Positions 51,786 through 61,081 of a DNA stretch of 64,000 bases are shown piece by piece (the first letter of the stretch is position 1; every line of letters starts with the position of its first letter). The stretch lies in contig NZ_CALTSY010000005.1 in assembly GCF_943908415.1 (NCBI RefSeq), forward strand, positions 41,545 to 105,544, read 5' to 3'. The translations under genes were made by a program, and so were the position numbers. Under the pieces are notes generated by a model that was not told the origin of the DNA, searched no databases, and saw only the letters and a list, made by a program, of their open reading frames with translations. Origin of the DNA: an uncultured Anaerococcus sp. GTDB lineage: Bacteria > Bacillota > Clostridia > Tissierellales > Peptoniphilaceae.

Positions 51786-53037
51786 CTAATTCATCTCCAT
51801 ACTTAATATCACTTGCACAATATTGTAGGCATCCTAATAGTATAAATCCTGAAAGCATTGATGATCCACCTTGTGATATAAAAGGTAAGGTAACACCTGT
51901 TAGAGGTATTATTTTTAAAACCCCTCCTAAGATTATAAAGGTTTGAAGGGCAAATAATACTCCTATACAAAAAGCAAGAGCACTATAGAATTTATTTTGT
52001 TGGATTAGTGATATCTTAAATGCCCTATATACTAAAATCATAAATAAAAGTACTACAGCAATTCCCATAAATACTCCCATTTCTTCAGAGATTGCAGAAA
52101 AGATAAAGTCTGATTCTGCTACAGGTATATAATCTGGATGTCCAAGTCCTATACCTGTACCAAATAAGCCTCCACTTGCAACAGCAAATAAGGCTTGAGT
52201 TATCTGATATCCTGTGGCATTTATATCACTCCATGGATCTAGCCAAGTAGCCACCCTAATTCTAACATGGCCAAACATAAAGTAAGCTAGTATCGAGCCA
52301 AATACCATTGCAACTATGTTTATAGTTATTAAAACTCTATCCTTTTCGTAAACAAATTGGCTCAATATCAATAGTCCAAAAAATATAAGTGCTGTCCCTA
52401 AATCCTTTTGGAGGAATAGAAATCCTATGAATATATAAATTACAATATTCATATAGTATCTTCCAAATGGCTTCATAGAAATCTCGTTATATTTTGAGTA
52501 AAAACTTGCTACATAAAAAGCGAGTGGAACTTTTATAAATTCAGAAGGTTGGATAGTGACAGGTCCAAGTATAATCCAGTTTTTGGCACCTCCTATATAA
52601 GATCCAAAAACTAAAGTTATCATAAATAATCCAACAGAAATTATTACATAGAATAGTCTTATATTATTCCAAAAATCAAAAGATTTTAACAAAAAGTAGG
52701 TAAGAAAAAATAAAACTATTCCCACTAAATAAAATTGTAATTGCCTTTTTCCATAAGATGGATTTAGCCTATAAATTATAGCTACACCTATAGAAAATAG
52801 CATATTTACAATCATTAGTAAAATATTATCTGCTTTAGTAATCTTAGGAAGAAGTGTAGTTGATAATACTACTACTACTAATAAGGCTAAATAGGTATAA
52901 AAATCAGTACTAGTGATATTATTTATATTATAAATTAATGCTAATGATAAAGATAAAAATGTAAATAAAAATAGCAGTATTATTGATTTCTTCTGATATT
53001 TCATTTCTTTTTGTTCTATATCTAGTTCCTTATGCAT
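51778..53037 (-). CDS. SEDS-family peptidoglycan glycosyltransferase (FtsW/RodA)
   Basis: A multi-pass SEDS polymerase (419 aa, about ten transmembrane helices). Signatures: AIIYRLNPSYGKRQLQFYLVG, GGAKNWIILGPVTIQPSEF (catalytic region), QKDLGTALIFFG and GVTLPFISQGGSSMLSGF. I use ATG 53037, with AAGGTG six bases upstream; the longer frame starts at a TTG inside the FHA gene. Pairing with the class B PBP makes a bipartite peptidoglycan synthase. Confidence 0.92.
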   Translation of the reverse strand: MHKELDIEQKEMKYQKKSIILLFLFTFLSLSLALIYNINNITSTDFYTYLALLVVVVLSTTLLPKITKADNILLMIVNMLFSIGVAIIYRLNPSYGKRQLQFYLVGIVLFFLTYFLLKSFDFWNNIRLFYVIISVGLFMITLVFGSYIGGAKNWIILGPVTIQPSEFIKVPLAFYVASFYSKYNEISMKPFGRYYMNIVIYIFIGFLFLQKDLGTALIFFGLLILSQFVYEKDRVLITINIVAMVFGSILAYFMFGHVRIRVATWLDPWSDINATGYQITQALFAVASGGLFGTGIGLGHPDYIPVAESDFIFSAISEEMGVFMGIAVVLLFMILVYRAFKISLIQQNKFYSALAFCIGVLFALQTFIILGGVLKIIPLTGVTLPFISQGGSSMLSGFILLGCLQYCASDIKYGDELDD

Positions 53038-53533
53038 TTTCTTCACCTTGTACAAATAAGAATTGCATTTGACCTATATGAATTATATCATTAGTTTTTA
53101 GTTCAATTGCATCTTCTATTCTCTCATCATTTAAAAAAGTACCATTGGCCGATGAAAGGTCTTCTAAAAAATAAATATCTTCATCTTGGATTATTCTAGC
53201 ATGAAATTTAGATAAATATTTATCCTTTATACAAATAGTGTTTCTGTCATCACGGCCTATTGTATTATCTTCACCTATAAAATAATATTCTTGGACTATA
53301 AACTTGAATCCATCAGTACGATTTAATAGTTTAAGATAAGTATCAGATTCTTCTTCTTTTTTTAGAGTAGTTCTTACATCATAATAAATTATTCTTATTA
53401 TTGAATATATAAAATAAAAAACCACTATTACAAATATGTATTTTAAGATTGTAGAAAATAATTGGTATAATGTTAAATTCCCTAGTACATGAACTGAGAA
53501 AACATCATCTACAGCTTTAAAAAATTTTTCCAT
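53030..53533 (-). CDS. FHA-domain membrane protein
   Basis: A 167-residue protein with one transmembrane helix (LKYIFVIVVFYFIYSIIRIIY, about 27-47) and a cytoplasmic FHA phosphothreonine-binding domain (NTIGRDDRNTICIKDKYLSKFHARI, LSSANGTFLNDERI). The order FHA, SEDS, class B PBP matches the fhaB-rodA-pbpA module of Actinobacteria, where Ser/Thr kinases control wall synthesis. No kinase gene is in the window. A GTGGTAAAAT extended -10-like sequence lies about 35 bases upstream. Confidence 0.9.
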   Translation of the reverse strand: MEKFFKAVDDVFSVHVLGNLTLYQLFSTILKYIFVIVVFYFIYSIIRIIYYDVRTTLKKEEESDTYLKLLNRTDGFKFIVQEYYFIGEDNTIGRDDRNTICIKDKYLSKFHARIIQDEDIYFLEDLSSANGTFLNDERIEDAIELKTNDIIHIGQMQFLFVQGEENA

Positions 53534-53709
53534 AATATCCTTCCTTTATATCAGTACAATCATTTTACCACATATTAGCTATTTTTGAATTCTAGTAAAT
53601 TATAATAAATATTTAAAATAAAGCTAATATTAACTATATTTATTTTGTATAAAAGGATATTAATAATTAGGGCTTAAAGATGAATTTCGCTAAAATTTAA
53701 ACAAAAAAA

Positions 53710-53800
53710 GATGCTGTTGCAAATCAATAGATATTTATCGTTACATCATTGGGGTGTCCGAATGATTTTGGAACGATTTATCTATTTTGCAACAGCCCAC
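53710..53800. mobile_element. MITE-like palindromic element, copy 2 (about 90 bp)
   Basis: Nearly identical to the arms of the element at 43561: GCTGTTGCAAATCAATAG at one end and CTATTTTGCAACAGCCC at the other. The nested central palindrome is missing, and the outermost bases are changed (GATG instead of GGGG). The join GGGGTG-TCCGAATG corresponds to GGGGTG...GAGGGTG-CCCGAATG in copy 1. It ends about eight bases beyond the pgm stop codon, so the hairpin may also terminate the glycogen operon. Confidence 0.8.
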
Positions 53801-53807
53801 TTAAGCT

Positions 53808-55502
53808 TTATTCCACTGAATCTATTATTTGTCTCATTTCTTTAACTAATTGTTCTTTTTTATCTTCAGCTTCATTTTTAGTATCTGCAACTGCATTTAC
53901 ATAAATCTTTATCTTTGGTTCTGTTCCTGACGGTCTTAAAGCAAGCCAAGAATTATCATTGAAATAGTATTTTAAAACATTGGACTTTGGAAGTCCAGTT
54001 TCATCTAATTTATAGTCGATAATGTGATCTGTTGAAAGATTTGCCAGCTCTTTTATAGAATTGTTACGAACTTCTTCCATTATTCTACCAATTCTCTCTT
54101 GACCATCCATACCTTGTAATGTTATTGATATTACATCATTTGCATAGTAACCATGTTCTTTATAAATATCTTCTAGAACATCTAACAAAGTTTTACCTTG
54201 TTTTTTATAAAATCCTGCCATTTCAGATATCATCATAGCAGAGTTTACAGCATCTTTATCTCTAACAAAATCTTTGTAGTTATAACCTATAGATTCTTCA
54301 AAACCGAAGATAAATTTACCATCGCCTGTTTTATCAAGTTCATTTGCTACAGCGAAAATATTTTTAAAACCTGTAAGTACATCATATTTTTTAACTCCGT
54401 ATTTTTCACAAATAGGTGCAATTAAGTCTGTAGTTACTAGTGATTTTACAACAGCTCCATTTTCAGGAAGCTCTCCATTTTCTTTAAGAGCAGATAAGAT
54501 ATAATTTGTAAGTAATGAACCTATCTTATTACCAGTTAAAAATACGTATTCTCCATTACCATCATTGACTTCTACTGCACATCTATCTGCATCTGGGTCA
54601 GTAGCTAGTAATAAGTCTGCTCCTACATCTTTACCAAGCTTTTCTGAATACTCAAATGCAGCTGGCATTTCTGGGTTAGGATAACCTACAGTTGTGAAGT
54701 TTGGATCAGGGTTTTCTTGTTCAGCAACTATATTAATGTTTTTAAATCCTCTTTCATCTAGGATACGGTTTACAAGCTTTCTTCCAGTTCCATTTAATGG
54801 AGTATAGACAATATTTATATCCTTATCAACATCACTATCATTTATAGTACAATCAAGAATTTCTTTAACATAATCTTCTATTACACTTTCTGGAACCCAT
54901 TCTATGATTCCATCGTCAAGTCCTTTATTAAAATCTATACGAGGGATCTCAAAAAAGTCTTTATGTTCAGCTATGTGTCCTAAAATTTTATTAGCTGTCT
55001 CATCCAATATTTGGCTACCTTCAGAATTGTAAGCCTTATATCCATTATATTCCATTGGGTTATGGCTAGCTGTAACCATTACACCAGCACTTGTCTTAAG
55101 ATGTCTTACTGTATAAGATAAAACTGGTGTTGGTTGGATTTCTTTATGGATATAAACTTTAATTCCGTTTGCAGCAAAAACTTCTGCAGCTATATGAGCA
55201 AATTCTTCTGACTTATGTCGTACATCATAGGATATTGCAACTCCTGCTTTTTTGGCATTCTCTCCCATTTCAGCAATAGTATCTGCAAAGCCTTGTGTGG
55301 CTTGAGCTACCATGTAATCATTCATCCTATTTGTACCTGCACCAAGTTTTCCACGTAAACCTGCTGTACCAAATTCTAAGGAAGTATAGAATCTATCTTT
55401 TATTTCTTCATCATTATCTTTAATCGCTTCTAACTCCTTACGAGTTTGTTCATCAAACTTGTCGTTGTTATACCATAATTCATAGCTTTTTTTATAGTCC
55501 AT
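53808..55502 (-). CDS. pgm: Phosphoglucomutase/phosphomannomutase (alpha-D-phosphohexomutase)
   Basis: Interconverts glucose-6-phosphate and glucose-1-phosphate, feeding ADP-glucose synthesis. At 564 aa it is the PgcA type. Catalytic phosphoserine loop VMVTASHNPMEYNGYKAY, metal loop LLATDPDADRCAVEV, sugar-binding FGFEESIGYN and phosphate-binding LRPSGTEPKIKIY are present. Last gene of the glycogen operon, two bases after pulA. Confidence 0.94.
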   Translation of the reverse strand: MDYKKSYELWYNNDKFDEQTRKELEAIKDNDEEIKDRFYTSLEFGTAGLRGKLGAGTNRMNDYMVAQATQGFADTIAEMGENAKKAGVAISYDVRHKSEEFAHIAAEVFAANGIKVYIHKEIQPTPVLSYTVRHLKTSAGVMVTASHNPMEYNGYKAYNSEGSQILDETANKILGHIAEHKDFFEIPRIDFNKGLDDGIIEWVPESVIEDYVKEILDCTINDSDVDKDINIVYTPLNGTGRKLVNRILDERGFKNINIVAEQENPDPNFTTVGYPNPEMPAAFEYSEKLGKDVGADLLLATDPDADRCAVEVNDGNGEYVFLTGNKIGSLLTNYILSALKENGELPENGAVVKSLVTTDLIAPICEKYGVKKYDVLTGFKNIFAVANELDKTGDGKFIFGFEESIGYNYKDFVRDKDAVNSAMMISEMAGFYKKQGKTLLDVLEDIYKEHGYYANDVISITLQGMDGQERIGRIMEEVRNNSIKELANLSTDHIIDYKLDETGLPKSNVLKYYFNDNSWLALRPSGTEPKIKIYVNAVADTKNEAEDKKEQLVKEMRQIIDSVE

Positions 55503-55503
55503 A

Positions 55504-57402
55504 TTATTCTCCTATTTTATAAACATTTATAGATCTTTCTTCTATATCTAAATATTCTAGTCTGTTATTATCTTTACCCTCTTTACCAAAAATTTTATCT
55601 ATTTGTGGATTTTTATAAGATAAAAAATCATTAAGTTTATCTTTTTCGATACTCTTAACACTATCTGAGACATTAATCGCTACTAAAATATAAGAATTAT
55701 TATACTTAATCTTATAAATAATAAGTGAATCTTCAAGCTCATCCATAAAACTTAGTTTTTCTCTTATCTTATCAGGATTAGATTCATTGAATACTTTTAT
55801 ATCTTTTCTTAAGGCTATTATATCTTTTGTGTAAGTAAATATACTTTGATTATCCTGTTTTTCTTTCCAATTTATAGCATTTATAAATAAGGGTGAGTTA
55901 TAAGAATTCCTATCATTCTTCTTACTATGGTTAAATTCATTGCCCTCATATAAAAATGGTTTGCCAAAAGATAGCATTATTAATCCCACAGCTAGCTTCA
56001 CATAATCATCAATCTTAGCTAAATCTTGTATAGATATTTGTAATTTATCATATAAAATCAAATTATCATGGCAATTAAAATAATTAATAGTCTCTGATGC
56101 ATAGTCACAAAAACCTTTATGCCTTTCATCATAATTAATAGAACCTGCTATACCTTCTTCTATAAGGGTTTTTAATCTATAATCACCCTGTATATAGCCA
56201 ATACCATAAGAATCAGTATCACCTTTTATAGCATCTCTGTAGATATCATTGAATACTCCAAAACCGTTGGATCTTTGGCTACCCTTTACCGTATGCTTAT
56301 CATATGGCAATGTAGTAGATAAGGCCATCCAAGGCTCTCCGTGTATTATTAAATTAGGATTTATCTTACTAAGTTCCTTAAGGGCAAGTTTTATGGTATC
56401 TATATCGATCAAGGCCATAAGATCAAATCTAAAACCATCTATCTTGTATTCCCTAACCCAATGCTTTAGTGAGTCTATTATTAGCTTTCTTACAAAAGGT
56501 CTTTCACTTGCTAACTCATTACCAACTCCAGATCCATTTGAAAAAGTTCCATCTTCATTCATTCTGTAATAGTAATTAGGACCTAATGTATTTAAGTTTG
56601 AATCATATGATTTGAAGGTGTGATTATATACTACATCCATAATGACAGCTATATTCTTTTTATGAATAGCATCAACCATTTTTTTTAACTCTACTATTCG
56701 AGCTTTAGGATCATTGGGATCAGTTGAGTATGATCCTTCTGGTGCAAAATACAATTCCGGATCATATCCCCAATTGTAGTTGTCATCATCGAAAAATCTA
56801 TCAGTTGATTCATCTACTGAAATGAAATCATATATTGGTAAAAGTTGAACATGGGTTATTCCAAGTTCTTCTAAATTATCTATCCCAGTCTTAAATCCGT
56901 GGTAGCTTGTATTTTCTTCAGTTAGGCCCAAATACTTACCTCGATTGATTACTCCACTTGTTTGATCAGCTGTATAGTTTTTTACATTCATCTCATAGAT
57001 TATTGCTTCATCTTCTGCTATGGTTGGTAGCTTACTATTTTTAAATCCTTGCGGATTAGTTTGATCCATATCTATTACTACTGAGTACATGCTATTTATT
57101 GAACTTGTAAAAGAATAAGGATCTGTAACCTCATATTTGCCATCTACTATATAAGAATAGTAGTAACCATTAAAATCTCCATTTAGGCTAAGTTCCCAAA
57201 CTCCCAGATTATTTTTTTCCATTTCATATATTTCTTTTCTAGGATTTTTATAATCTTTAGATAAAGAAAGCGCTACCTTTCTTTCTGGCGCAAATACTCT
57301 AAATATAGTTTTTTCTTTAGAATAGATAGCTCCAAGCTGATAATCCTTTATATCATCATATTTTATATCTTTATAAGTTAACTTTTCTATCTTATTTATC
57401 AA
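55504..57402 (-). CDS. pulA: Type I pullulanase (glycogen/starch debranching)
   Basis: Hydrolyses alpha-1,6 links of glycogen, pullulan or limit dextrins. The 632 residues have an N-terminal CBM48 (YSKEKTIFRVFAPERKVALS), the type I signature YNWGYDPELYFAPEGSYS, and GH13 regions: I DVVYNHTF, II GFRFDLMALID (nucleophile Asp), III IIHGEPW (Glu), IV NYFNCHDN (Asp). There is no signal peptide, so it acts on intracellular glycogen. It overlaps the glgP-like gene by 11 bases. Confidence 0.94.
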   Translation of the reverse strand: MINKIEKLTYKDIKYDDIKDYQLGAIYSKEKTIFRVFAPERKVALSLSKDYKNPRKEIYEMEKNNLGVWELSLNGDFNGYYYSYIVDGKYEVTDPYSFTSSINSMYSVVIDMDQTNPQGFKNSKLPTIAEDEAIIYEMNVKNYTADQTSGVINRGKYLGLTEENTSYHGFKTGIDNLEELGITHVQLLPIYDFISVDESTDRFFDDDNYNWGYDPELYFAPEGSYSTDPNDPKARIVELKKMVDAIHKKNIAVIMDVVYNHTFKSYDSNLNTLGPNYYYRMNEDGTFSNGSGVGNELASERPFVRKLIIDSLKHWVREYKIDGFRFDLMALIDIDTIKLALKELSKINPNLIIHGEPWMALSTTLPYDKHTVKGSQRSNGFGVFNDIYRDAIKGDTDSYGIGYIQGDYRLKTLIEEGIAGSINYDERHKGFCDYASETINYFNCHDNLILYDKLQISIQDLAKIDDYVKLAVGLIMLSFGKPFLYEGNEFNHSKKNDRNSYNSPLFINAINWKEKQDNQSIFTYTKDIIALRKDIKVFNESNPDKIREKLSFMDELEDSLIIYKIKYNNSYILVAINVSDSVKSIEKDKLNDFLSYKNPQIDKIFGKEGKDNNRLEYLDIEERSINVYKIGE

Positions 57403-59647
57403 AATTTATTTTCCTTTTCTTAATATAACCCATATTAAATTCATTTGCCCAAAGAATATTACTAATCTCTTGATTTACCCACTTTTCCTTATATAAGTAA
57501 TCTAAAGATATTTCTTTGCGAGCATTTATTAGTGATTCTAAATCATAAAATACATTGAAAGAATCATTATACATTAAGATCTCATCATAGATTATCTTAA
57601 AATCATATGGGAATTGTTCATATGATTCTTTCAAAAGTCTCTCCGTGGTATATTTTACTATTTCATTTTGATAAATAAAATCATTCGCATTATAGAAATT
57701 ATTTTCTTTCATAGACTTAACTTTAAGATATGAGTCTCCTACCAAGTAAAAGTCTGCATTCTTATCTATATTCTCAGTAATACCACCTCTACTACTAATC
57801 AAATTAGACATATTAAATAGTGAATTTAATACATCAAAATTTTGATTATCTAATAATGGGTGATTTAGGTTGCTGTAAACATCTGCTGCTGGGTATAGAT
57901 GCCTTAAATCTCCAACTGATAAGTCTTCAACGAATAAAATTTTGATTTTTTCTCTTATAAATTTATCAGACTCTATTAATTTTTTTAGGGCAAATATAAA
58001 TTTTATTGTTTCCTTTGCTATAAAATATCCTTCATTGGCCTTACCTGAAAATATATAGGTAGTAGGTATAAAATAAGCATTGCTATTATCTCTTAGGTAA
58101 TAAAATTGATATGCTATGGATAGGGCATTTAATATCTGTCTTTTGCTCTCATGCATAATAGATAATTGCATATCAAAAATAGAATACGGATTAATATTTT
58201 TCTTATCGCAGGATAAATAGTCAATTAATCTTAGCTTATTTTTATATTTAATCTCTTCAAGTTCTTTAACAAAATTTTTATCATTTCTAAGAGATTCAAT
58301 TTTTTTAAGAGATTCATATTCACTTAAATCTATATCATAAGTTGATAAGGTCTTATCTAAAAATTTGTTGGCACCCTTGGCATACAAAAAACGATCTGTA
58401 CCTATATTTTTAAAGGTTACATTTTTTGCAAATTTCCTATCTTCACTTAAAATTTTGGATAGAAAAATATAATCTCTACTTAAGGCCATATTTATATTTT
58501 TAAATATAACCTCACCATTTATTATAAATGGTGTAAAATCAGATTCATTTTGTAATTCATTTTGAATCTTAAGCATAGTTTCAAATATATCATTATTCAT
58601 ATTTCTAATTTCATCGATAGGATACTTTTCAAGACTATCGTCAGTTATAGAAAATACAAAATGATAAAATATTTCTCTTGTATATGAAATTGCTTCTTTT
58701 ACACTAAATTCATGTTCATCTACTAGTATTCTAATAAATTCTATTAAAGCTAAAGTGGGGTGTATGTCATTTATTATTACATTTGTTTTTTTATTTATAT
58801 CCCTTATATCTTTATAATATAAAATAAAACGACGAACAAAATCTCTCATAGCAGAAGCTGAAAAAAAGTATTCTTGTTTAAGTCTTAACATCTTGCCTTC
58901 ATAAGTAGAATCATCTACATATAAGAATTCTGTGATGGAACTATTATTTATATAATCATCATAGGCATTTAGTAAGTCACCTTTGGAAAATTCATGTATA
59001 TTTACACTTACAGTAGAGTCAGACTTAAATAATCTAAGGGTGTTAATAAAGCTAGCATCTTTTGAGATGACTGGCATATCATATGTTACAGTTTTATGCT
59101 CTCTTCCATAGATATCAATTATATTTGTAAAAGATTTCTTATGCTCCCAATTAGAACCATATTTAAGCCAAGATGAAACCTGCTCTACTTGCTTACCACC
59201 ATCAATAACTTGTCTAAAATTACCAGATTCATATCTTAGGGCATAGGCAGTAGTCTTTATTTTCTGATTTGTAAGTGCATTTATCAAAAAACTCGATCCT
59301 ATACCCATATCGCCAATACCTAAATCTGGTTCAGGATCATATGAAATTATAGTCTCATAATTAAATCCAATCTCATCAAGTGCAGATTTTATCTCATCTT
59401 CGATACCTAATTTATAGATAACATTACCTAAAAATTTCCCAGGTAAATACTCAAAACTTAGTATATACACTTCATAGTCTTCCTTAAGTCTTTTGGTGTC
59501 AACCCATCTGGTACCTATAATTTCCATCAAATATCTACAAAGGCAATCATGTATTTCATTATCTCTTGCTGTTTTTATATCTTTAGCATAAAAAGAATAC
59601 AAATAATTTTGTATTCTTTCTATGATCTTATCTTTATTTGTAATCAT
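57392..59647 (-). CDS. Glycogen phosphorylase homologue lacking the PLP lysine (probable pseudo-enzyme)
   Basis: A 751-residue protein homologous over its length to glycogen phosphorylase. It has SFEYLPGKFLGNVIYKLGI, EPDLGIGDMGIGSSFLINAL, ALRYESGNFRQVIDG, VIINDIHPTLALIEFIRIL, TTYIFSGKANEGYFIAKE and LFVEDLSVGDLRHLYPAADV. Critical elements are gone. The KRLHEYKRQ motif reads SIMHESKRQ (496-504). The segment after PAADV (about 591-620), where EASGTGNMK carries the PLP Schiff-base lysine, contains no lysine at all. Catalysis is therefore not expected. The frame is intact, in the operon between glgA and pulA, so a regulatory or glycogen-binding role is possible. Confidence 0.85.
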   Translation of the reverse strand: MITNKDKIIERIQNYLYSFYAKDIKTARDNEIHDCLCRYLMEIIGTRWVDTKRLKEDYEVYILSFEYLPGKFLGNVIYKLGIEDEIKSALDEIGFNYETIISYDPEPDLGIGDMGIGSSFLINALTNQKIKTTAYALRYESGNFRQVIDGGKQVEQVSSWLKYGSNWEHKKSFTNIIDIYGREHKTVTYDMPVISKDASFINTLRLFKSDSTVSVNIHEFSKGDLLNAYDDYINNSSITEFLYVDDSTYEGKMLRLKQEYFFSASAMRDFVRRFILYYKDIRDINKKTNVIINDIHPTLALIEFIRILVDEHEFSVKEAISYTREIFYHFVFSITDDSLEKYPIDEIRNMNNDIFETMLKIQNELQNESDFTPFIINGEVIFKNINMALSRDYIFLSKILSEDRKFAKNVTFKNIGTDRFLYAKGANKFLDKTLSTYDIDLSEYESLKKIESLRNDKNFVKELEEIKYKNKLRLIDYLSCDKKNINPYSIFDMQLSIMHESKRQILNALSIAYQFYYLRDNSNAYFIPTTYIFSGKANEGYFIAKETIKFIFALKKLIESDKFIREKIKILFVEDLSVGDLRHLYPAADVYSNLNHPLLDNQNFDVLNSLFNMSNLISSRGGITENIDKNADFYLVGDSYLKVKSMKENNFYNANDFIYQNEIVKYTTERLLKESYEQFPYDFKIIYDEILMYNDSFNVFYDLESLINARKEISLDYLYKEKWVNQEISNILWANEFNMGYIKKRKINFDK

Positions 59648-59650
59648 CAG

Positions 59651-61081
59651 TTAAGCTCTAATTTCTTCATATAATTTTAAATACTTATCAGCAGACATTT
59701 TCCAGTCAATATCTTGCTTCATAGCATTTTCTACTAATCTGTCATGAGTCTGCCTATCATTTCTATAAATATTTGTTGCATTTTTTATAGCAAATAGTAA
59801 TTCATGCGCATTAATATTTGAGAATGAATAACCTGTACCTTCTCCTGTGTATTCATTATAAGGTATTACAGTATCCTTAAGTCCTCCTGCTTCACGAACT
59901 ATAGGCAAGGTCCCATATCTCATTGCTATAAGCTGACTTATACCACAAGGTTCAGATACAGATGGCATAAGATAAAAATCACTTGCCGCATAAATTTTGT
60001 GAGCCTCAGCTCCACCAAAGTATATCCTACTTGCCATCTTTTCAGGATATTTCCAAGCAAAGTATTTAAACATCTCTTCGTAAGTATATTCACCCGTTCC
60101 AAGCATTACAAATTGAATATCTTCTTGAAGTAATTCATCTAGTATATATCTAATTAAGTCAAGACCCTTCATTTCATTAAGTCTTGATACAAGCCCTATC
60201 ATTGGAACATCTTCTCTTTGAGGCAAACCATACATTTCTTGTAGGGCAAGCTTATTTAAAACTTTTTTATCACGGGAATTAATATCATAGTTATGATCAA
60301 TCATTGTATCTGTAGCTGGATTCCACTCATTATAATCAATACCATTTACTATTCCAGATAATTTATAATCGTATTGCCTAATAATACCATCTAAGCCCTC
60401 ACCATAGAATGGATAATGTATTTCCCTTGAATAGTTTTCTGAAACTGTATTAACAGCTGTGGCATGGATTATCCCACCTTTCATGAAGTTTATAGCATCA
60501 TAAAATTTAAGATCATTCTCATTAAAATAAGCTCCATCAAGACCAGCTAATTTCATATAATCTGCATCAAAAACACCTTGGTATTTTAAATTGTGAATAG
60601 TAAATAGGGTCCTGATATCATCATAATAGCTATCACCATGTCTAAAATCATTTATAAATACATTGACTAATGCTGTATGCCAATCATTAGAATGAATTAT
60701 ATCTGGCTTAAATTCAATTTCTTTAGGCAGTAATGTACAGGCTTTAGAAAAGAAAATAAACCTTTCGGCATCATCCTCAAAGCCATAAGGGTAGTCCCTA
60801 TCAAAATATTCTAAATTATCTATAAAATAAAATGGCACACCTTCAAAGTCTAACTTATAAACTCCAGCATATTGATGTTTCCAATCCAAGTCAACATAAA
60901 ATTCTGTTATTTTTTCCATCTTTGAACGATAAGACTCATCTATACTCGCATATAAGGGTAAAACAATCCTTACATCCACTCCATCTTTTATCAGTTCTTT
61001 TGGAAGGGAACCTGCTACATCAGCAAGTCCTCCCGTTTTTATAAATGGTACTGCTTCGCTAGTTAGATATAATAAATTCAT
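59651..61081 (-). CDS. glgA: Glycogen synthase (ADP-glucose)
   Basis: GT5 enzyme elongating alpha-1,4-glucan from ADP-glucose. The 476 residues begin MNLLYLTSEAVPFIKTGGLADV with the KxGGL substrate loop; HSNDWHTALV and the C-terminal retaining-GT motif PSVSEPCGISQLIAMRYG are canonical. One-base overlap with glgD upstream. Confidence 0.96.
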   Translation of the reverse strand: MNLLYLTSEAVPFIKTGGLADVAGSLPKELIKDGVDVRIVLPLYASIDESYRSKMEKITEFYVDLDWKHQYAGVYKLDFEGVPFYFIDNLEYFDRDYPYGFEDDAERFIFFSKACTLLPKEIEFKPDIIHSNDWHTALVNVFINDFRHGDSYYDDIRTLFTIHNLKYQGVFDADYMKLAGLDGAYFNENDLKFYDAINFMKGGIIHATAVNTVSENYSREIHYPFYGEGLDGIIRQYDYKLSGIVNGIDYNEWNPATDTMIDHNYDINSRDKKVLNKLALQEMYGLPQREDVPMIGLVSRLNEMKGLDLIRYILDELLQEDIQFVMLGTGEYTYEEMFKYFAWKYPEKMASRIYFGGAEAHKIYAASDFYLMPSVSEPCGISQLIAMRYGTLPIVREAGGLKDTVIPYNEYTGEGTGYSFSNINAHELLFAIKNATNIYRNDRQTHDRLVENAMKQDIDWKMSADKYLKLYEEIRA

